Program-made: the position numbers and the translations under genes | Notes under the pieces: generated by a model | Database searches by the model: none | Told to the model about the DNA's origin: nothing | Seen by the model: the letters and a program-made list of their open reading frames with translations, nothing else | NCBI RefSeq assembly: GCF_007858185.1 | Contig: NZ_VFES01000003.1 | Span: 124,001-188,000, forward strand | Origin: Pseudomonas grimontii | GTDB lineage: Bacteria > Pseudomonadota > Gammaproteobacteria > Pseudomonadales > Pseudomonadaceae | Length of the DNA stretch: 64,000 nt | Reading direction: 5' to 3' | Shown here: positions 38,901-47,473 of the stretch, piece by piece | How the letters are laid out: every line of letters starts with the position of its first letter | Numbering within the stretch: the first letter of the stretch is position 1

Positions 38901-40378
38901 ACTACGGAAGCGGTCACCTCCATCAAGTCAACTTGGATGGGCAGGTGATCAGTGATTTCGAGCGAGACCGCTTGCATCGAGAAGTACTGCGTACCCAAGG
39001 CCAGGTCTTCACCCGCAGCGAATATGATCGCAGCGGTCGTATCCGCTCACGGGTGAGGCGCCTGGCCGACCAGCCCAAGCTTGCCTCGGGCACCACACGT
39101 CGCCAATTTGAGTATGATCCGGGCAATAACCTGATTGGTCGCCTGGATGAAAACCCGACCCGCCAGTCTCGACAGCTTCTTCACTACGACGCCACGGGCA
39201 GAATTGTTGCGAGCCAGGATAGCGGGCAGGGGCAACATGAAACATTCGCCTATGATGCGGCAGCAAACCTGCTTTCAAGCACACACGCTGGCGCTGGCCT
39301 GGTGGTGCACAACAAGGTATTGACGTATCAGGACAAGCGCTACCGCTACGACGCGTTCGGTCGGATGGCAGAAAAGCGAAGCGGAAGTCGAATGCTCCAG
39401 CGTTTCAAATACGATGCAGAACACCGCTTGATTGAGGTTCACAATCAAAGCGGCAGCGCTGAAACAGTAGTGTCGATGCTCTACGACCCTTTGGGCCGTC
39501 GCATCGAAAAAAGGGTACATGACCCACGAGGGTATCCGATCGATCAAACGCGGTTCGTCTGGGATGGCCTGCATCTGATACAGGAGCACAGGCATCAGCA
39601 GACTAGCCTGTACCTGTATGTCGATGAGGGTTACGAGCCACTAGCTCGCGTGGATGGATCCAAAGAGCAGCAAAAGGTCCGTTACTACCACAACGACTTG
39701 AATGGATTGCCGGAACAATTGACGGAGCCTGACGGGCACTCTGTCTGGCAAGCCCGCTACCAGGTCTGGGGCAACACGGTGCTTGAGAACCGCGAAGCCT
39801 ACTTCATCGAAGAGCAGAACCTCAGGTTCCAGGGGCAATACCTAGACCGGGAAACCGGACTTCACTACAACACGTTCAGATTTTACGATCCAGACGTGGG
39901 GCGGTTTACCACTCCAGATCCCATTGGACTCATGGGCGGACTGAACCTCTACCAGTATTCACCGAATCCTGTTTCCTATATCGACCCCTTAGGCCTGACA
40001 GGGTGTCAGCTGGCAGCTGCAATGAAAAAGAAGACAGGGCTGCCCAGACCTCCGAATTCCGCAGCGCACCACATTGTGGGTGAAACCTCAAAAGGTTCAG
40101 CGGCTGCCAGGAAAATTCTTAAAAAGCACAAAATAGATATCAACAGCGCTGAGAACGGTGTGTTCTTACCGAACAAAAACAACACCAATGGCATGCCTGG
40201 CATATTGCACAATGGCAGACACCCTAACGACTACCTCGACACCGTCAACAGCCGCATCATTGCCGCCAGTAAAGCCGGAGGCAAAAAAGAGGTGCTTGCC
40301 GAATTGAAGAGCATGAAGGACAAACTGTCTTCAGCCAGCAGAGACGCCGACTGGAAAACTATATTGGGTGGACCATGA
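35960..40378 (+). CDS. PAAR-Rhs T6SS effector with AHH nuclease tip
   Basis: 1472 residues. The first 20 residues differ from the upstream Rhs at one position, and the prePAAR motif (AARMGDALTH), hydrophobic helices, PAAR domain and YD-repeat shell all align with it. The autoprotease motif reads DPIG...DPLG, ending near residue 1346. The 126-residue tip is unrelated to that of the first Rhs: it carries AAHHIVGE (His1370, His1371), the signature of AHH nucleases in the HNH/endonuclease VII superfamily, and NGVFLPNKNN and a later HNGRHP that fit the remaining metal/DNA-binding positions. No vgrG or eag of its own. The stop overlaps the immunity gene as ATGA. Confidence 0.9.
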   Translation: MSDALWAARMGDALTHTSMMADILGGVLEVAANVAITALATAAVAAAIGVTVATAGIGGCILGAVVGIVVGMAMSKTGADKGLSKMCESFANALFPPVVEATIAVGSTDTFVNGIPAARAAGSIPSHVAPAGTELEPPPPEPDTAPQAEPGFLDMAEGFFSQLWRPTVATPAPGVVPALTDMVLCARHPPMPPQLLAEGSDKVTINGQPAVRSGDRSMCDATVVSSGLISPNVTIGGGTVVVQEIRSGKTPGVGLAIEALMMLKGAKGKTLSNLPCMLLGGVSSYAVSQAIGAMTNAALGSPNPVHAATGAKVLGDSNEMDFALPGLLPIDWQRFYNSRDERRDGLLGAGWSVSYEVDVEIQPHHEGGDQLVYTDEQGRRINLGSLSLGAAMFSPGEGLSIRRHLNGQLLIESMEGLYRLFEPAPASSSLLRLSQLGDRNNNRIYLDYGDDGQLWKLRNSFDRVQIELTCRLGRLIQVERIYPDQSREVLVTYGYDANGDLIEVRDSAGEVRRRFSYDAGRRMVEHQLPAGLRCFYKWALIDNLEWRVIKHWTEEGDEYQFDYDLTAGITRITDNLQRVSVRKWDALHQITEYTDNLDQTWFFEWNDERQLLGATDPLGGQYQYAYDESGNLISTRDPLGRADSTIWLEHWSLPLIETDAAGSSWQYRYDSRGNCICETDPLGHVTRYQYDVNGQVIAIIDATGKSKTLRWNPLGQLAEHIDCSGYPTRLNYDRRGYLQTITDALGERTKFSYDPQGRLISTQLPDGRTEHFGRDSSGQLTAYTDLAGHTTHYQHNRRGQIRLRTDAHGRQVRFSYDNYGRLHALTNENGESYRFAWDAGNRLIEQQDLDGSAKRYTYDKLDNVILASSIPAPFGTGLDIVPTAPVAPIDHYLERDRAGRLTAKITADGKTEYTHDPLDQLTAITFTDNQGRQQKLAFRYDPLGQLIGEQSDTGKLQHHYDELGNLIQTQLPDGRWVNRLYYGSGHLHQVNLDGQVISDFERDRLHREVLRTQGQVFTRSEYDRSGRIRSRVRRLADQPKLASGTTRRQFEYDPGNNLIGRLDENPTRQSRQLLHYDATGRIVASQDSGQGQHETFAYDAAANLLSSTHAGAGLVVHNKVLTYQDKRYRYDAFGRMAEKRSGSRMLQRFKYDAEHRLIEVHNQSGSAETVVSMLYDPLGRRIEKRVHDPRGYPIDQTRFVWDGLHLIQEHRHQQTSLYLYVDEGYEPLARVDGSKEQQKVRYYHNDLNGLPEQLTEPDGHSVWQARYQVWGNTVLENREAYFIEEQNLRFQGQYLDRETGLHYNTFRFYDPDVGRFTTPDPIGLMGGLNLYQYSPNPVSYIDPLGLTGCQLAAAMKKKTGLPRPPNSAAHHIVGETSKGSAAARKILKKHKIDINSAENGVFLPNKNNTNGMPGILHNGRHPNDYLDTVNSRIIAASKAGGKKEVLAELKSMKDKLSSASRDADWKTILGGP

Positions 40379-40935
40379 GTAGTATCTATTTATTGAAATC
40401 CAACGTCCGAGACCACAGTTCATTTATCCAGACTATGGATGACGATGAAGACAGCATCATGGCCCTTGCCATGGATCAGAACTGGCAGGCTTTCGCAAAA
40501 CCACCTTCACCTATTTCACTCGAACTTAGAAAAAGTGACTCCGGGAAAAAAAACTATCAGTTCGATATAAGTGGTGCCCTGAGGCCCTTTTTTGTTATCA
40601 GTGAGCCTGCCTTGGATGTACTGGGCGACATACTCAAACCTCGCGGGCAAGTTCTGCCAGTGAAAACAGACAGCCAGAAAAAGCAATTTTTCGGTTACTA
40701 CCCTACAAATACCCTGACCGGTTGCTTCGATAAAGAGCGATCAATATACCGCGTGGCAAAAAAAGGTTTATTGATTGAGCGTGTTGTGCTGATTTCGGCG
40801 CATATCAAGGATGACTATCTGTTTTCGATCGAAGAGGATTTCACTCGAGTATTCGTGACGTCTGCGTTTAAACGTCGAGTTGAAGAAGCGGGACTGACTG
40901 GCTTTGACTTTTCCAGCGAGATAGAAACGTCGTAA
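40375..40935 (+). CDS. Putative immunity protein to the AHH-tipped Rhs
   Basis: 186 residues, start overlapping the rhs stop by 4 bases (ATGA), which strongly suggests a coupled toxin-immunity pair. Acidic, cytoplasmic; no signal peptide or membrane segment. Segments such as LRPFFVISEPALDVLGDIL and FYPTNTLTGCFD-like YYPTNTLTGCFDKERS recall Imm11/DUF1629 immunity proteins, which often accompany AHH toxins; this family call is tentative. The coding sequence is clearly AT-richer than core genes, as expected of exchanged immunity genes. Confidence 0.7.
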   Translation: MSSIYLLKSNVRDHSSFIQTMDDDEDSIMALAMDQNWQAFAKPPSPISLELRKSDSGKKNYQFDISGALRPFFVISEPALDVLGDILKPRGQVLPVKTDSQKKQFFGYYPTNTLTGCFDKERSIYRVAKKGLLIERVVLISAHIKDDYLFSIEEDFTRVFVTSAFKRRVEEAGLTGFDFSSEIETS

Positions 40936-40973
40936 GGCCGGCGAGCTGACACCGGTGGGCCGCGCAACCCGCT

Positions 40974-41008
40974 AAAAAAATGGACACCCAACCCAGTCGG
41001 CGTGCCCA
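40974..41008 (-). terminator. Intrinsic terminator of hupA
   Basis: Read on the minus strand, TGGGCACGCC and GGGTGTCCA form a stem with one bulge and one G-U pair, followed by seven T. It lies about 40 bases after the hupA stop and separates the housekeeping region from the T6SS effector module. Confidence 0.7.
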
Positions 41009-41049
41009 TTCTTCTTACCGCCCCGCCTCCCTTCGAGACGGTACCGCCA

Positions 41050-41325
41050 TTACGGGTTGACGCTGTCTTTGAGCGACTTGCCCGGCTTGAACGCAACGGT
41101 GTTGCTCGCCTTGATTTTCACAGGCTCACCGGTTTGCGGGTTTTTGCCGGTGCGGGCGCCACGGTGGCGTTGCAGGAAGGTGCCGAAACCAACCAGGGTG
41201 ACGCTGTCCTTGCGGTGCAGGGCGCCGGTGATTTCTTCGAGAACGGCGTTGAGGACGCGGTTAGCCTGTTCTTTGGTGAGATCCGCTTTTTCAGCGATGG
41301 CGGCTGCGAGTTCTGGTTTACGCAT
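41050..41325 (-). CDS. hupA: HU-family DNA-binding protein
   Basis: 91 residues of typical HU length. Shows MRKPELAAAIAEKADLT, the hinge GFGTFLQRHRGARTGKNPQTG and KASNTVAFKPGKSLKD that form the DNA-clasping arm. HU bends DNA and structures the nucleoid. In P. aeruginosa this copy sits next to the rubredoxin genes, as here. It marks the boundary where the T6SS island meets conserved chromosome. Confidence 0.93.
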   Translation of the reverse strand: MRKPELAAAIAEKADLTKEQANRVLNAVLEEITGALHRKDSVTLVGFGTFLQRHRGARTGKNPQTGEPVKIKASNTVAFKPGKSLKDSVNP

Positions 41326-41516
41326 ATGTGAAGCCTCTTTGACGGTTTTTTGTTGTTATGTCCGTGCTGCTCGTCTGTGGAGCAGCGCCCAAAGCGCCGC
41401 AGGCTCTACTCTGCGGCAGACGGGAGTGAGGATGGCATGCCCTCGCACGCTCCGCCAGTCTCGCGGCGACCTTTCTAGGGTAAAAAATGTGCTTATTCCG
41501 ACAGAACGACCGGTAT

Positions 41517-42665
41517 TTACGCCAGCAACGGCGGAAGTTCTTTGTTGAGGGCGAGTTTTTCCATCACCGCGCTGCCGGTCAGCGCGTAACCCAGCAGGCG
41601 GCCGCTGGCGTCGCGGCACAGGGCCTTGATGTCGGCGCCCTGCCCTTCGACGCTCCACACACCTTCGGTGCCCCGTGGCGGCGGGGAGACCACCAGCGGG
41701 CAGACCGGCGTTTTCACGGTAACCGGCATCGGCCCGTAGCTGACGGCCGTGGCGTTGCCGGCCAGGGTCTGGGCCAGGGCGCGGGCGCACGTCATCAGGG
41801 GCATGACGTACAGAAGGTTCAGGCCGTCGACTTCGGCGCAGTCGCCCAGGGCGTAGATATTGGCGTGGGAGGTCTTGAGGTGGCGGTCCACCATGATCCC
41901 GCGATTGGTCTGCAGGCCGGCGGCGGCGGCCAGGTCGACACGCGGGCGCAGGCCGATGGCCGAGACCAACAGGTCGCAGTGGACCACTTCACCGTCCGAC
42001 AGGTGCGCTTCCAGGCCGTCAACGGTGCGTTGCAGGCGGTTGAGCACCGGGCCCAGGTGGAATCGCGCCCCCAGCCCTTCCAGGCCTGCCTGTACCGCTG
42101 CGGCCGCCGCCGGGTGCAGCAGGGTCGGCATGACTTGCTCGCACGGCGCCACCAGGTCGATCTCATAGCCGCCGAGGATCAGGTCATTGGCAAATTCGCA
42201 GCCGATCAGGCCGGCGCCGAGCAGCAGCACGCGGCGCTTGCCGGCAGCGGCGGCGCGAAAGCGGGCGTAATCTTCGAGGTCATTGATCGGGAAAACCAGC
42301 TCAGCAGCATCGCCCTCGACCGGTACGCGCACGGTTTCTGCGCCCCAGGCCAGGACCAGATCACGATAAGCCACCGCTTCTTCACCGATCCACAGGCGCT
42401 TGTGGCCTGGGTCGATCCCGCTGACGCGGGTGTGGGTGCGCACTTCGGCCTTGAGTTGCTCGGCCATGGCACCGGGTTCGGCCATGCTCAGGCCATCGGC
42501 TTCCTTGTTCTTGCCAAAGCCGGTGGAAAGCATGGGTTTGGAGTAGGAGCGCCCGTCATCCGCGGTGATCAGCAGCAATGGGGTCTCGCTGTCGAGCTTG
42601 CGAAACTCCCGGGCCACGTTGTAGCCGGCCAATCCTGTGCCGATGATCACGACAGGTGCGTTCAT
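41517..42665 (-). CDS. rubB: Rubredoxin-NAD(+) reductase
   Basis: 382 residues. FAD-binding Rossmann motif [10 protein letters not shown] at residues 7-16, NAD-binding motif [12 protein letters not shown] around residue 145 and the FAD motif [11 protein letters not shown] near 280. The flavoprotein passes electrons from NADH to rubredoxin, encoded just upstream, for alkane or fatty-acid oxidation or oxidative-stress reactions. AAGGAGAAAGG precedes the ATG. It forms an operon with the rubredoxin gene. Confidence 0.92.
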   Translation of the reverse strand: MNAPVVIIGTGLAGYNVAREFRKLDSETPLLLITADDGRSYSKPMLSTGFGKNKEADGLSMAEPGAMAEQLKAEVRTHTRVSGIDPGHKRLWIGEEAVAYRDLVLAWGAETVRVPVEGDAAELVFPINDLEDYARFRAAAAGKRRVLLLGAGLIGCEFANDLILGGYEIDLVAPCEQVMPTLLHPAAAAAVQAGLEGLGARFHLGPVLNRLQRTVDGLEAHLSDGEVVHCDLLVSAIGLRPRVDLAAAAGLQTNRGIMVDRHLKTSHANIYALGDCAEVDGLNLLYVMPLMTCARALAQTLAGNATAVSYGPMPVTVKTPVCPLVVSPPPRGTEGVWSVEGQGADIKALCRDASGRLLGYALTGSAVMEKLALNKELPPLLA

Positions 42666-42701
42666 TCCTTTCTCCTTGTAGTACGGTTCTGAAACTGAAA
42701 A

Positions 42702-42869
42702 TTAGCCGATTTCGATCATTTCGAAATCCATCTTGCCGACGCCGCAGTCCGGGCACAGCCAGTCTTCCGGTACGTCCTGCCACAGGGTGCCCGGAGCGAT
42801 ACCATCATCCGGCCAGCCGTCTTTTTCGTCATAGATCAGGCCGCAGACTACACATTGCCACTTCTTCAT
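42702..42869 (-). CDS. rubA: Rubredoxin
   Basis: 55 residues, translated by hand: [20 protein letters not shown] opens the protein, with two iron-binding CxxC pairs (CVVCG and CPDCG) and the conserved aromatic residues between. It is a small cytoplasmic one-iron electron carrier. It lies 36 bases upstream of the reductase in the same direction. P. aeruginosa has two tandem rubredoxins here; only one is visible in this window. Confidence 0.95.
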   Translation of the reverse strand: MKKWQCVVCGLIYDEKDGWPDDGIAPGTLWQDVPEDWLCPDCGVGKMDFEMIEIG

Positions 42870-43066
42870 TTACTTGCTTCCTCAGGGTCCAGGCAGGTTG
42901 GCCGGCGGTCGATGGATCCAGCGTTGCCGCACGGCTCAGGGCGTTTTGTACTGATCGGGGCCGGCAGATGCAAGCTCGATCGACGCAAGGCGCCGGCTCA
43001 GCCCGGCAAAAGATCAGGACGCCATGGTAAGCTCGCCGCCTCTTTTGCTGCCAATACTGACTCACC

Positions 43067-43630
43067 GTGCCGCACTCAATCGCCCTTCCCGATGTTTGCC
43101 AATGGCTGACCCAGAGCCTTCTGATCCCTGCGCCCGCGCCCTTGACCCTCAACTGGCTGTTCGACGAAGGCTCGCTGACCCGCCGGCTGACGTGGCTGTC
43201 CAACGACGGTTTCAGCGTGACGCCACTGTTCGAGGGCTGGCAGCCACTGCGCGATGATGAATGCGCGGCGCTGCACATGCCTGCGGCCAGTGTCGGTTGG
43301 GTGCGCGAGGTGTATTTGCGTGGGCACGGCCAACCGTGGGTGTTTGCCCGCAGTGTGGCGGCGCGCAGTGCATTGCAGGGCGACGGCTTGCATATGGACG
43401 AATTGGGCAGCCGTTCCCTGGGCGAATTGCTGTTTTGCGACCGGGCGTTCATCCGCCAGGCCATCGAGGTGTGCCATTACCCTCGCCAATGGCTGCCCAC
43501 CACGGACCAGGCCGACGGGCTGTGGGCACGCCGCTCACGCTTTGATCGCGGGCCGCTGAGCGTGCTGGTGGCGGAAGTCTTCCTGCCGAGCTTCTGGCAC
43601 GCGCTGCATGACCATCCGGAGAACTGCTGA
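43067..43630 (+). CDS. ubiC: Chorismate lyase
   Basis: 187 residues from a GTG start. UbiC cleaves chorismate to 4-hydroxybenzoate and pyruvate, the first committed step of ubiquinone synthesis. Family features: [12 protein letters not shown] near the N-terminus (active-site Arg), [21 protein letters not shown] in parts, and LGELLF. Its stop overlaps the ubiA start (TGATG), so the first two ubiquinone enzymes are coupled. Confidence 0.93.
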   Translation: MPHSIALPDVCQWLTQSLLIPAPAPLTLNWLFDEGSLTRRLTWLSNDGFSVTPLFEGWQPLRDDECAALHMPAASVGWVREVYLRGHGQPWVFARSVAARSALQGDGLHMDELGSRSLGELLFCDRAFIRQAIEVCHYPRQWLPTTDQADGLWARRSRFDRGPLSVLVAEVFLPSFWHALHDHPENC

Positions 43631-44520
43631 TGTATCAACGTCTGCTCAAATCCTTGAACCGCCTGAACCCCAGGGCCTGGGATTTCATTCAGTTGACCCG
43701 CATGGACAAGCCCATCGGCATCTACCTGCTGCTGTGGCCGACGCTGTGGGCGCTGTGGATCGCCGGCAAGGGCTCGCCGTCCCTGGCCAACATCGTGATT
43801 TTCGTGCTGGGCGTTACGCTGACTCGCGCAGCCGGTTGCGTCATCAATGACTGGGCGGACCGCAAGGTCGACGGCCATGTGAAACGCACCGCGCAACGCC
43901 CGCTGGCCAGCGGCAAGATCAGTTCAAAAGAGGCCTTGGTGTTCTTTGCGGTACTGATGCTGATCAGCTTCCTGCTGGTACTGCTGACCAACGCCACCAC
44001 CATTTGGTTATCGCTGGGCGGCCTGGCACTGGCGGTCAGCTACCCGTTCATGAAGCGCTACACCTATTATCCGCAGGTGGTGCTGGGCGCGGCGTTTTCC
44101 TGGGGCATGCCGATGGCGTTCACCGCCGAAACCGGCCACCTGCCCGCCACCGCCTGGCTGCTGTATATAGCCAACCTGCTGTGGACGGTGGGCTACGACA
44201 CCTATTACGCAATGACCGACCGCGACGACGACTTGAAGATCGGCGTCAAGTCCACTGCCATTCTGTTCGGCGATGCCGACCGGGTGATCATCCTTACCCT
44301 GCAAGGCCTGGCGCTGCTGTGCCTGTTGCTGGCCGGCGCAAGGTTTGAGCTGGGGGGTTGGTTCCACCTGGGGTTACTGGCGGCGGCCGGCTGTTTTGCC
44401 TGGGAGTTCTGGTACACCCGCGACAGGGACCGGATGAAGTGCTTCAAGGCGTTTTTGCACAACCACTGGGCCGGGTTGGCGATTTTTGTCGGGATTGTGG
44501 CGGATTACGGGTTTCGATGA
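43630..44520 (+). CDS. ubiA: 4-hydroxybenzoate octaprenyltransferase
   Basis: 296 residues, an integral membrane protein with about eight to nine helices. Both Asp-rich prenyl-diphosphate sites are present: [10 protein letters not shown] near residue 75 and [12 protein letters not shown] near 195. UbiA attaches the polyprenyl chain to 4-hydroxybenzoate made by UbiC. Full family length. Confidence 0.97.
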   Translation: MYQRLLKSLNRLNPRAWDFIQLTRMDKPIGIYLLLWPTLWALWIAGKGSPSLANIVIFVLGVTLTRAAGCVINDWADRKVDGHVKRTAQRPLASGKISSKEALVFFAVLMLISFLLVLLTNATTIWLSLGGLALAVSYPFMKRYTYYPQVVLGAAFSWGMPMAFTAETGHLPATAWLLYIANLLWTVGYDTYYAMTDRDDDLKIGVKSTAILFGDADRVIILTLQGLALLCLLLAGARFELGGWFHLGLLAAAGCFAWEFWYTRDRDRMKCFKAFLHNHWAGLAIFVGIVADYGFR

Positions 44521-44536
44521 GGGGCCGGGCCCCTCA
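44518..44536. terminator. Hairpin between convergent ubiA and the COG4315 gene
   Basis: A 19-base palindrome, TGAGGGGCCGGGCCCCTCA, starts at the ubiA stop codon. There is no T-tract; a bidirectional terminator role is inferred from position. Confidence 0.4.
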
Positions 44537-44552
44537 CCGCTAGTGGGCCGGA

Positions 44553-44933
44553 TCAGGGCTTGGCGACTTTCCAGGCGCCGTCCATTTTGCCGTCGCCGGT
44601 CGTGTCGCCGGCCTTTTTGTCCATCACGAAGGTATAGAGAGGCTTGCCGCTGTAGGCCCATTGGCCCTTTTGATCGTCGCGGGTGATAACGGTCCACTTG
44701 CCCATGGGTTTGTCGGTGGACTCGGCCATCAAGGGCGGCCAGTTGGTGGCGCACTTGTCGTTACACATGGACTTGCCATCGGCGTCCTTGGCGAAGGTGT
44801 AGAGCGTCATGCCCTTGTGATCCACCAACATCCCGTCTTTCGTCATCGCCGGGTCTGCAGCAAACGCCAGTGTCGGCAGCGTCAACGCCGCCGTGACCAG
44901 CAGGGCCTTCCAGGAAAAAGTACTGTGAGTCAT
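44553..44933 (-). CDS. Secreted COG4315-type repeat protein
   Basis: 126 residues from ATG 44933, which follows AAAGGAAGG and opens a signal peptide (ending TLAFA|ADPAM). The frame is open to 45032 but lacks a start signal there. The mature protein carries two copies of the Yx(F/W/Y)xxD motif (LYTFAKDADGKSMCND and LYTFVMDKKAGD) and a Cys pair, CNDKCATNWPP, typical of this small periplasmic family of unknown function. Divergent from phoB, so the two share the promoter region with the Pho box. Confidence 0.82.
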   Translation of the reverse strand: MTHSTFSWKALLVTAALTLPTLAFAADPAMTKDGMLVDHKGMTLYTFAKDADGKSMCNDKCATNWPPLMAESTDKPMGKWTVITRDDQKGQWAYSGKPLYTFVMDKKAGDTTGDGKMDGAWKVAKP

Positions 44934-45015
44934 CGGAACCTTCCTTTTGTGGTTGTCAGGATTCGGACTCAAAGCGTAGTCCAGAGAGGCGCGAATTGCC
45001 CAAGCGACTAAATTA

Positions 45016-45033
45016 CTGTCACACGACTGCAAT
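45016..45033 (+). promoter_or_regulatory. Pho box upstream of phoB
   Basis: CTGTCACACGACTGCAAT: two 7-bp repeats with a 4-bp spacer, matching 11 of 14 positions of CTGTCAT-N4-CTGTCAT. It ends 54 bases before the phoB start and would give PhoB autoregulation. Confidence 0.65.
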
Positions 45034-45087
45034 AATTCCGTTATCTAATGCGGCGCAAGACAGTTAAATGACAAGAGGATTTTAGGC

Positions 45088-45777
45088 ATGGTTGGCAGGA
45101 GCATTCTGATTGTTGACGACGAAGCGCCCATCCGCGAGATGATCGCCGTTGCGTTGGAAATGGCCGGCTATGACTGCCTGGAGGCGGAGAACTCCCAGCA
45201 GGCCCATGCCATTATCGTCGACCGCAAGCCGGACCTGATCCTGCTGGACTGGATGCTGCCCGGCACCTCCGGCATCGAACTGGCCCGCCGCCTCAAGCGC
45301 GATGAACTGACCGGGGATATTCCGATCATCATGCTCACCGCCAAGGGCGAAGAGGACAACAAGATCCAGGGCCTGGAAGTCGGCGCCGACGACTACATCA
45401 CCAAGCCGTTTTCCCCACGGGAGCTGGTGGCGCGCCTGAAAGCCGTACTGCGCCGCGCCGGCCCGACCGATGGCGAGGCGCCTATCGAAGTGGGTGGCCT
45501 GCTGCTGGACCCGATCAGCCACCGCGTGACCATCGACGGCAAGCCGGCCGAGATGGGGCCGACCGAATACCGCCTGCTGCAATTTTTCATGACCCATCAG
45601 GAGCGGGCCTATACCCGTGGCCAGTTGCTGGACCAGGTGTGGGGCGGCAACGTGTATGTCGAGGAGCGCACCGTCGACGTGCATATCCGTCGCCTGCGCA
45701 AAGCCTTGGGTGACGCTTACGAGAATCTGGTACAAACCGTGCGCGGCACTGGCTATCGGTTTTCAACCAAAGGTTGA
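45088..45777 (+). CDS. phoB: PhoB, phosphate-regulon response regulator
   Basis: 229 residues: receiver domain (1-120) with acidic pair DDE and phosphoacceptor Asp in [10 protein letters not shown], conserved TAKGEE and Lys in KPFSPRE, then an OmpR-type winged helix (about 130-229, [35 protein letters not shown]). PhoB binds Pho boxes when phosphate is scarce, including those found before phoB, pstC and pstS here. phoR follows after about 100 bases. Confidence 0.97.
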   Translation: MVGRSILIVDDEAPIREMIAVALEMAGYDCLEAENSQQAHAIIVDRKPDLILLDWMLPGTSGIELARRLKRDELTGDIPIIMLTAKGEEDNKIQGLEVGADDYITKPFSPRELVARLKAVLRRAGPTDGEAPIEVGGLLLDPISHRVTIDGKPAEMGPTEYRLLQFFMTHQERAYTRGQLLDQVWGGNVYVEERTVDVHIRRLRKALGDAYENLVQTVRGTGYRFSTKG

Positions 45778-45781
45778 AACC

Positions 45782-45864
45782 TGGCTGCAAGTGATCAGCT
45801 ACAAGCGGCAAGAAAAAAGCCGCCTCGCTCCGACTTGAAGCTTGCAGCTTGAAACTTAAAGCTG
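45782..45864. repeat. AAGCTGCAAGC-type palindromic repeat, copy 1
   Basis: The phoB-phoR gap contains AGCTACAAGCGGCAAG and an inverted partner CTTGAAGCTTGCAGCT. The same motif family recurs at 51602-51693 and 52552-52627. Confidence 0.7.
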
Positions 45865-45880
45865 CTCCGAAGGACGCTCC

Positions 45881-47203
45881 ATGAACCAAAACTGGCATGG
45901 CACCCTGATCCGCCACATGCTCCTGTTGATCACCGGCTGCCTGTTGGTGGGCCTGGTCAGCGGCTATTACGGCTGGAGCCTGGCCATTGGTATCGCCCTG
46001 TACCTGGGCTGGACCCTCAAGCAATTGCTGCGCCTGCATGAATGGCTGCGCCAGCACAAACCCGACGAAGCGCCACCCGACGGCTACGGCCTGTGGGGCG
46101 AAGTGTTCGACAGCATCTACCACCTGCAACGCCGCGACCAACGGGTACGCGGGCGCCTGCAAGCGGTGATCGACCGGGTGCAGGAGTCCACCGCCGCACT
46201 CAAAGACGCGGTGATCATGCTCGACAGCGATGGCAACCTGGAATGGTGGAACCGCGCTGCCGAGACCCTGCTGGGCCTCAAGACGCCCCAGGACAGCGGC
46301 CAGCCAGTGACCAACCTGGTGCGCCACCCTCGCTTCAAGGAGTATTTCGAGCAGGAAAATTACGAAGAAGCGCTGGAAATCCCCTCGCCGACCAACGACC
46401 GCGTGCGTATCCAGCTGTACCTGACGCGCTACGGCAACAACGAACACCTGATGCTGGTGCGCGATGTAACCCGCATTCACCAGTTGGAACAGATGCGCAA
46501 AGACTTCGTCGCCAACGTTTCCCACGAACTGCGCACGCCATTGACGGTGATCTGCGGCTATCTGGAGACGCTGCTGGACAACGTCGACGAGATCAACCCG
46601 CGCTGGAGCCGTGCCCTGCAGCAAATGCAGCAGCAGGGTTCACGCATGCAGACCTTGCTCAACGACCTGCTGTTGCTGGCCAAGCTGGAGGCGACCGATT
46701 ACCCGTCGGACAACCACCCGGTGGCCGTGCAAAGCCTGTTGCAGACCATCAAGAACGATGCCCAGGCCCTCTCCGGCCAACGCGGCCAACAGATCACCCT
46801 GGAAGCCGACCCGACCGTGCTGCTCAAAGGCAGCGAGGGCGAGTTGCGCAGTGCATTTTCCAATCTGGTGTTTAACGCCGTGAAGTACACCCAGGACAAG
46901 GGCAATATCCGCATCCGCTGGTGGGCCGACGAACAGGGCGCACACCTGAGCGTGCAGGATTCCGGCATCGGCATCGACGCCAAGCATCTGCCGCGCCTGA
47001 CCGAACGTTTCTACCGCGTCGACTCCAGCCGCAACTCCAACACCGGCGGCACCGGGCTGGGCCTGGCCATCGTCAAGCATGTGCTGCTGCGCCACCGCGC
47101 ACGCCTGGAAATCAGCAGCGTGCTGGGGCATGGCAGTACGTTTACCTGCCATTTTCCTCCAGCGCAGATGACCCGTTCGCGGCTCGTCGGAAATGACGAA
47201 TAA
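45881..47203 (+). CDS. phoR: PhoR, phosphate-sensing histidine kinase
   Basis: 440 residues. Two closely spaced membrane segments at the N-terminus (about 8-50), a PAS domain (about 95-200), the HisKA box FVANVSHELRTPLTVICGYL (His about 218) and a HATPase domain with N, G1 (DSGIGID) and G2 (GGTGLGLAIVKH) boxes. PhoR phosphorylates PhoB at low phosphate and is restrained by the Pst transporter and PhoU. GAAGGA lies 9 bases before the ATG. Confidence 0.96.
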   Translation: MNQNWHGTLIRHMLLLITGCLLVGLVSGYYGWSLAIGIALYLGWTLKQLLRLHEWLRQHKPDEAPPDGYGLWGEVFDSIYHLQRRDQRVRGRLQAVIDRVQESTAALKDAVIMLDSDGNLEWWNRAAETLLGLKTPQDSGQPVTNLVRHPRFKEYFEQENYEEALEIPSPTNDRVRIQLYLTRYGNNEHLMLVRDVTRIHQLEQMRKDFVANVSHELRTPLTVICGYLETLLDNVDEINPRWSRALQQMQQQGSRMQTLLNDLLLLAKLEATDYPSDNHPVAVQSLLQTIKNDAQALSGQRGQQITLEADPTVLLKGSEGELRSAFSNLVFNAVKYTQDKGNIRIRWWADEQGAHLSVQDSGIGIDAKHLPRLTERFYRVDSSRNSNTGGTGLGLAIVKHVLLRHRARLEISSVLGHGSTFTCHFPPAQMTRSRLVGNDE

Positions 47204-47226
47204 CTCAAACACAGCACAAAACCAAA

Positions 47227-47315
47227 TGTGGGAGGGGGCTTGCTCCCGATGGCGGTGCATCAGTATCAGATATGCTGACTGACACACTGCTATCGGGAGC
47301 AAGCCCCCTCCCACA
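47227..47315. repeat. REP doublet (REPIN), third copy
   Basis: Inverted GTGGGAGGGGGCTTGCTCCC palindromes with about 50 bases between, directly after phoR. Same family and spacing as the copies at 21293 and 28195. Confidence 0.9.
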
Positions 47316-47473
47316 ATTGGAATTGTGCTGTTTCGAATAAGGCATTCCACACCCCACCCGGCGGCAACCACTAGGCAAGCGCCCCGTCAGCCGCTACATT
47401 GGCCGACTTGCGCCTGCCTTTCAGGCCCTTCTGTCCCCCCTTATTGAACACACGGAACCTGCAAAACCCAATC

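Noticed and set aside
31700..40000. Periodic short similarities that could suggest a tandem repeat or CRISPR-like array
   Set aside because: They are the degenerate YD repeats of the two Rhs shells and lie in continuous coding frames, with no identical spaced repeats.
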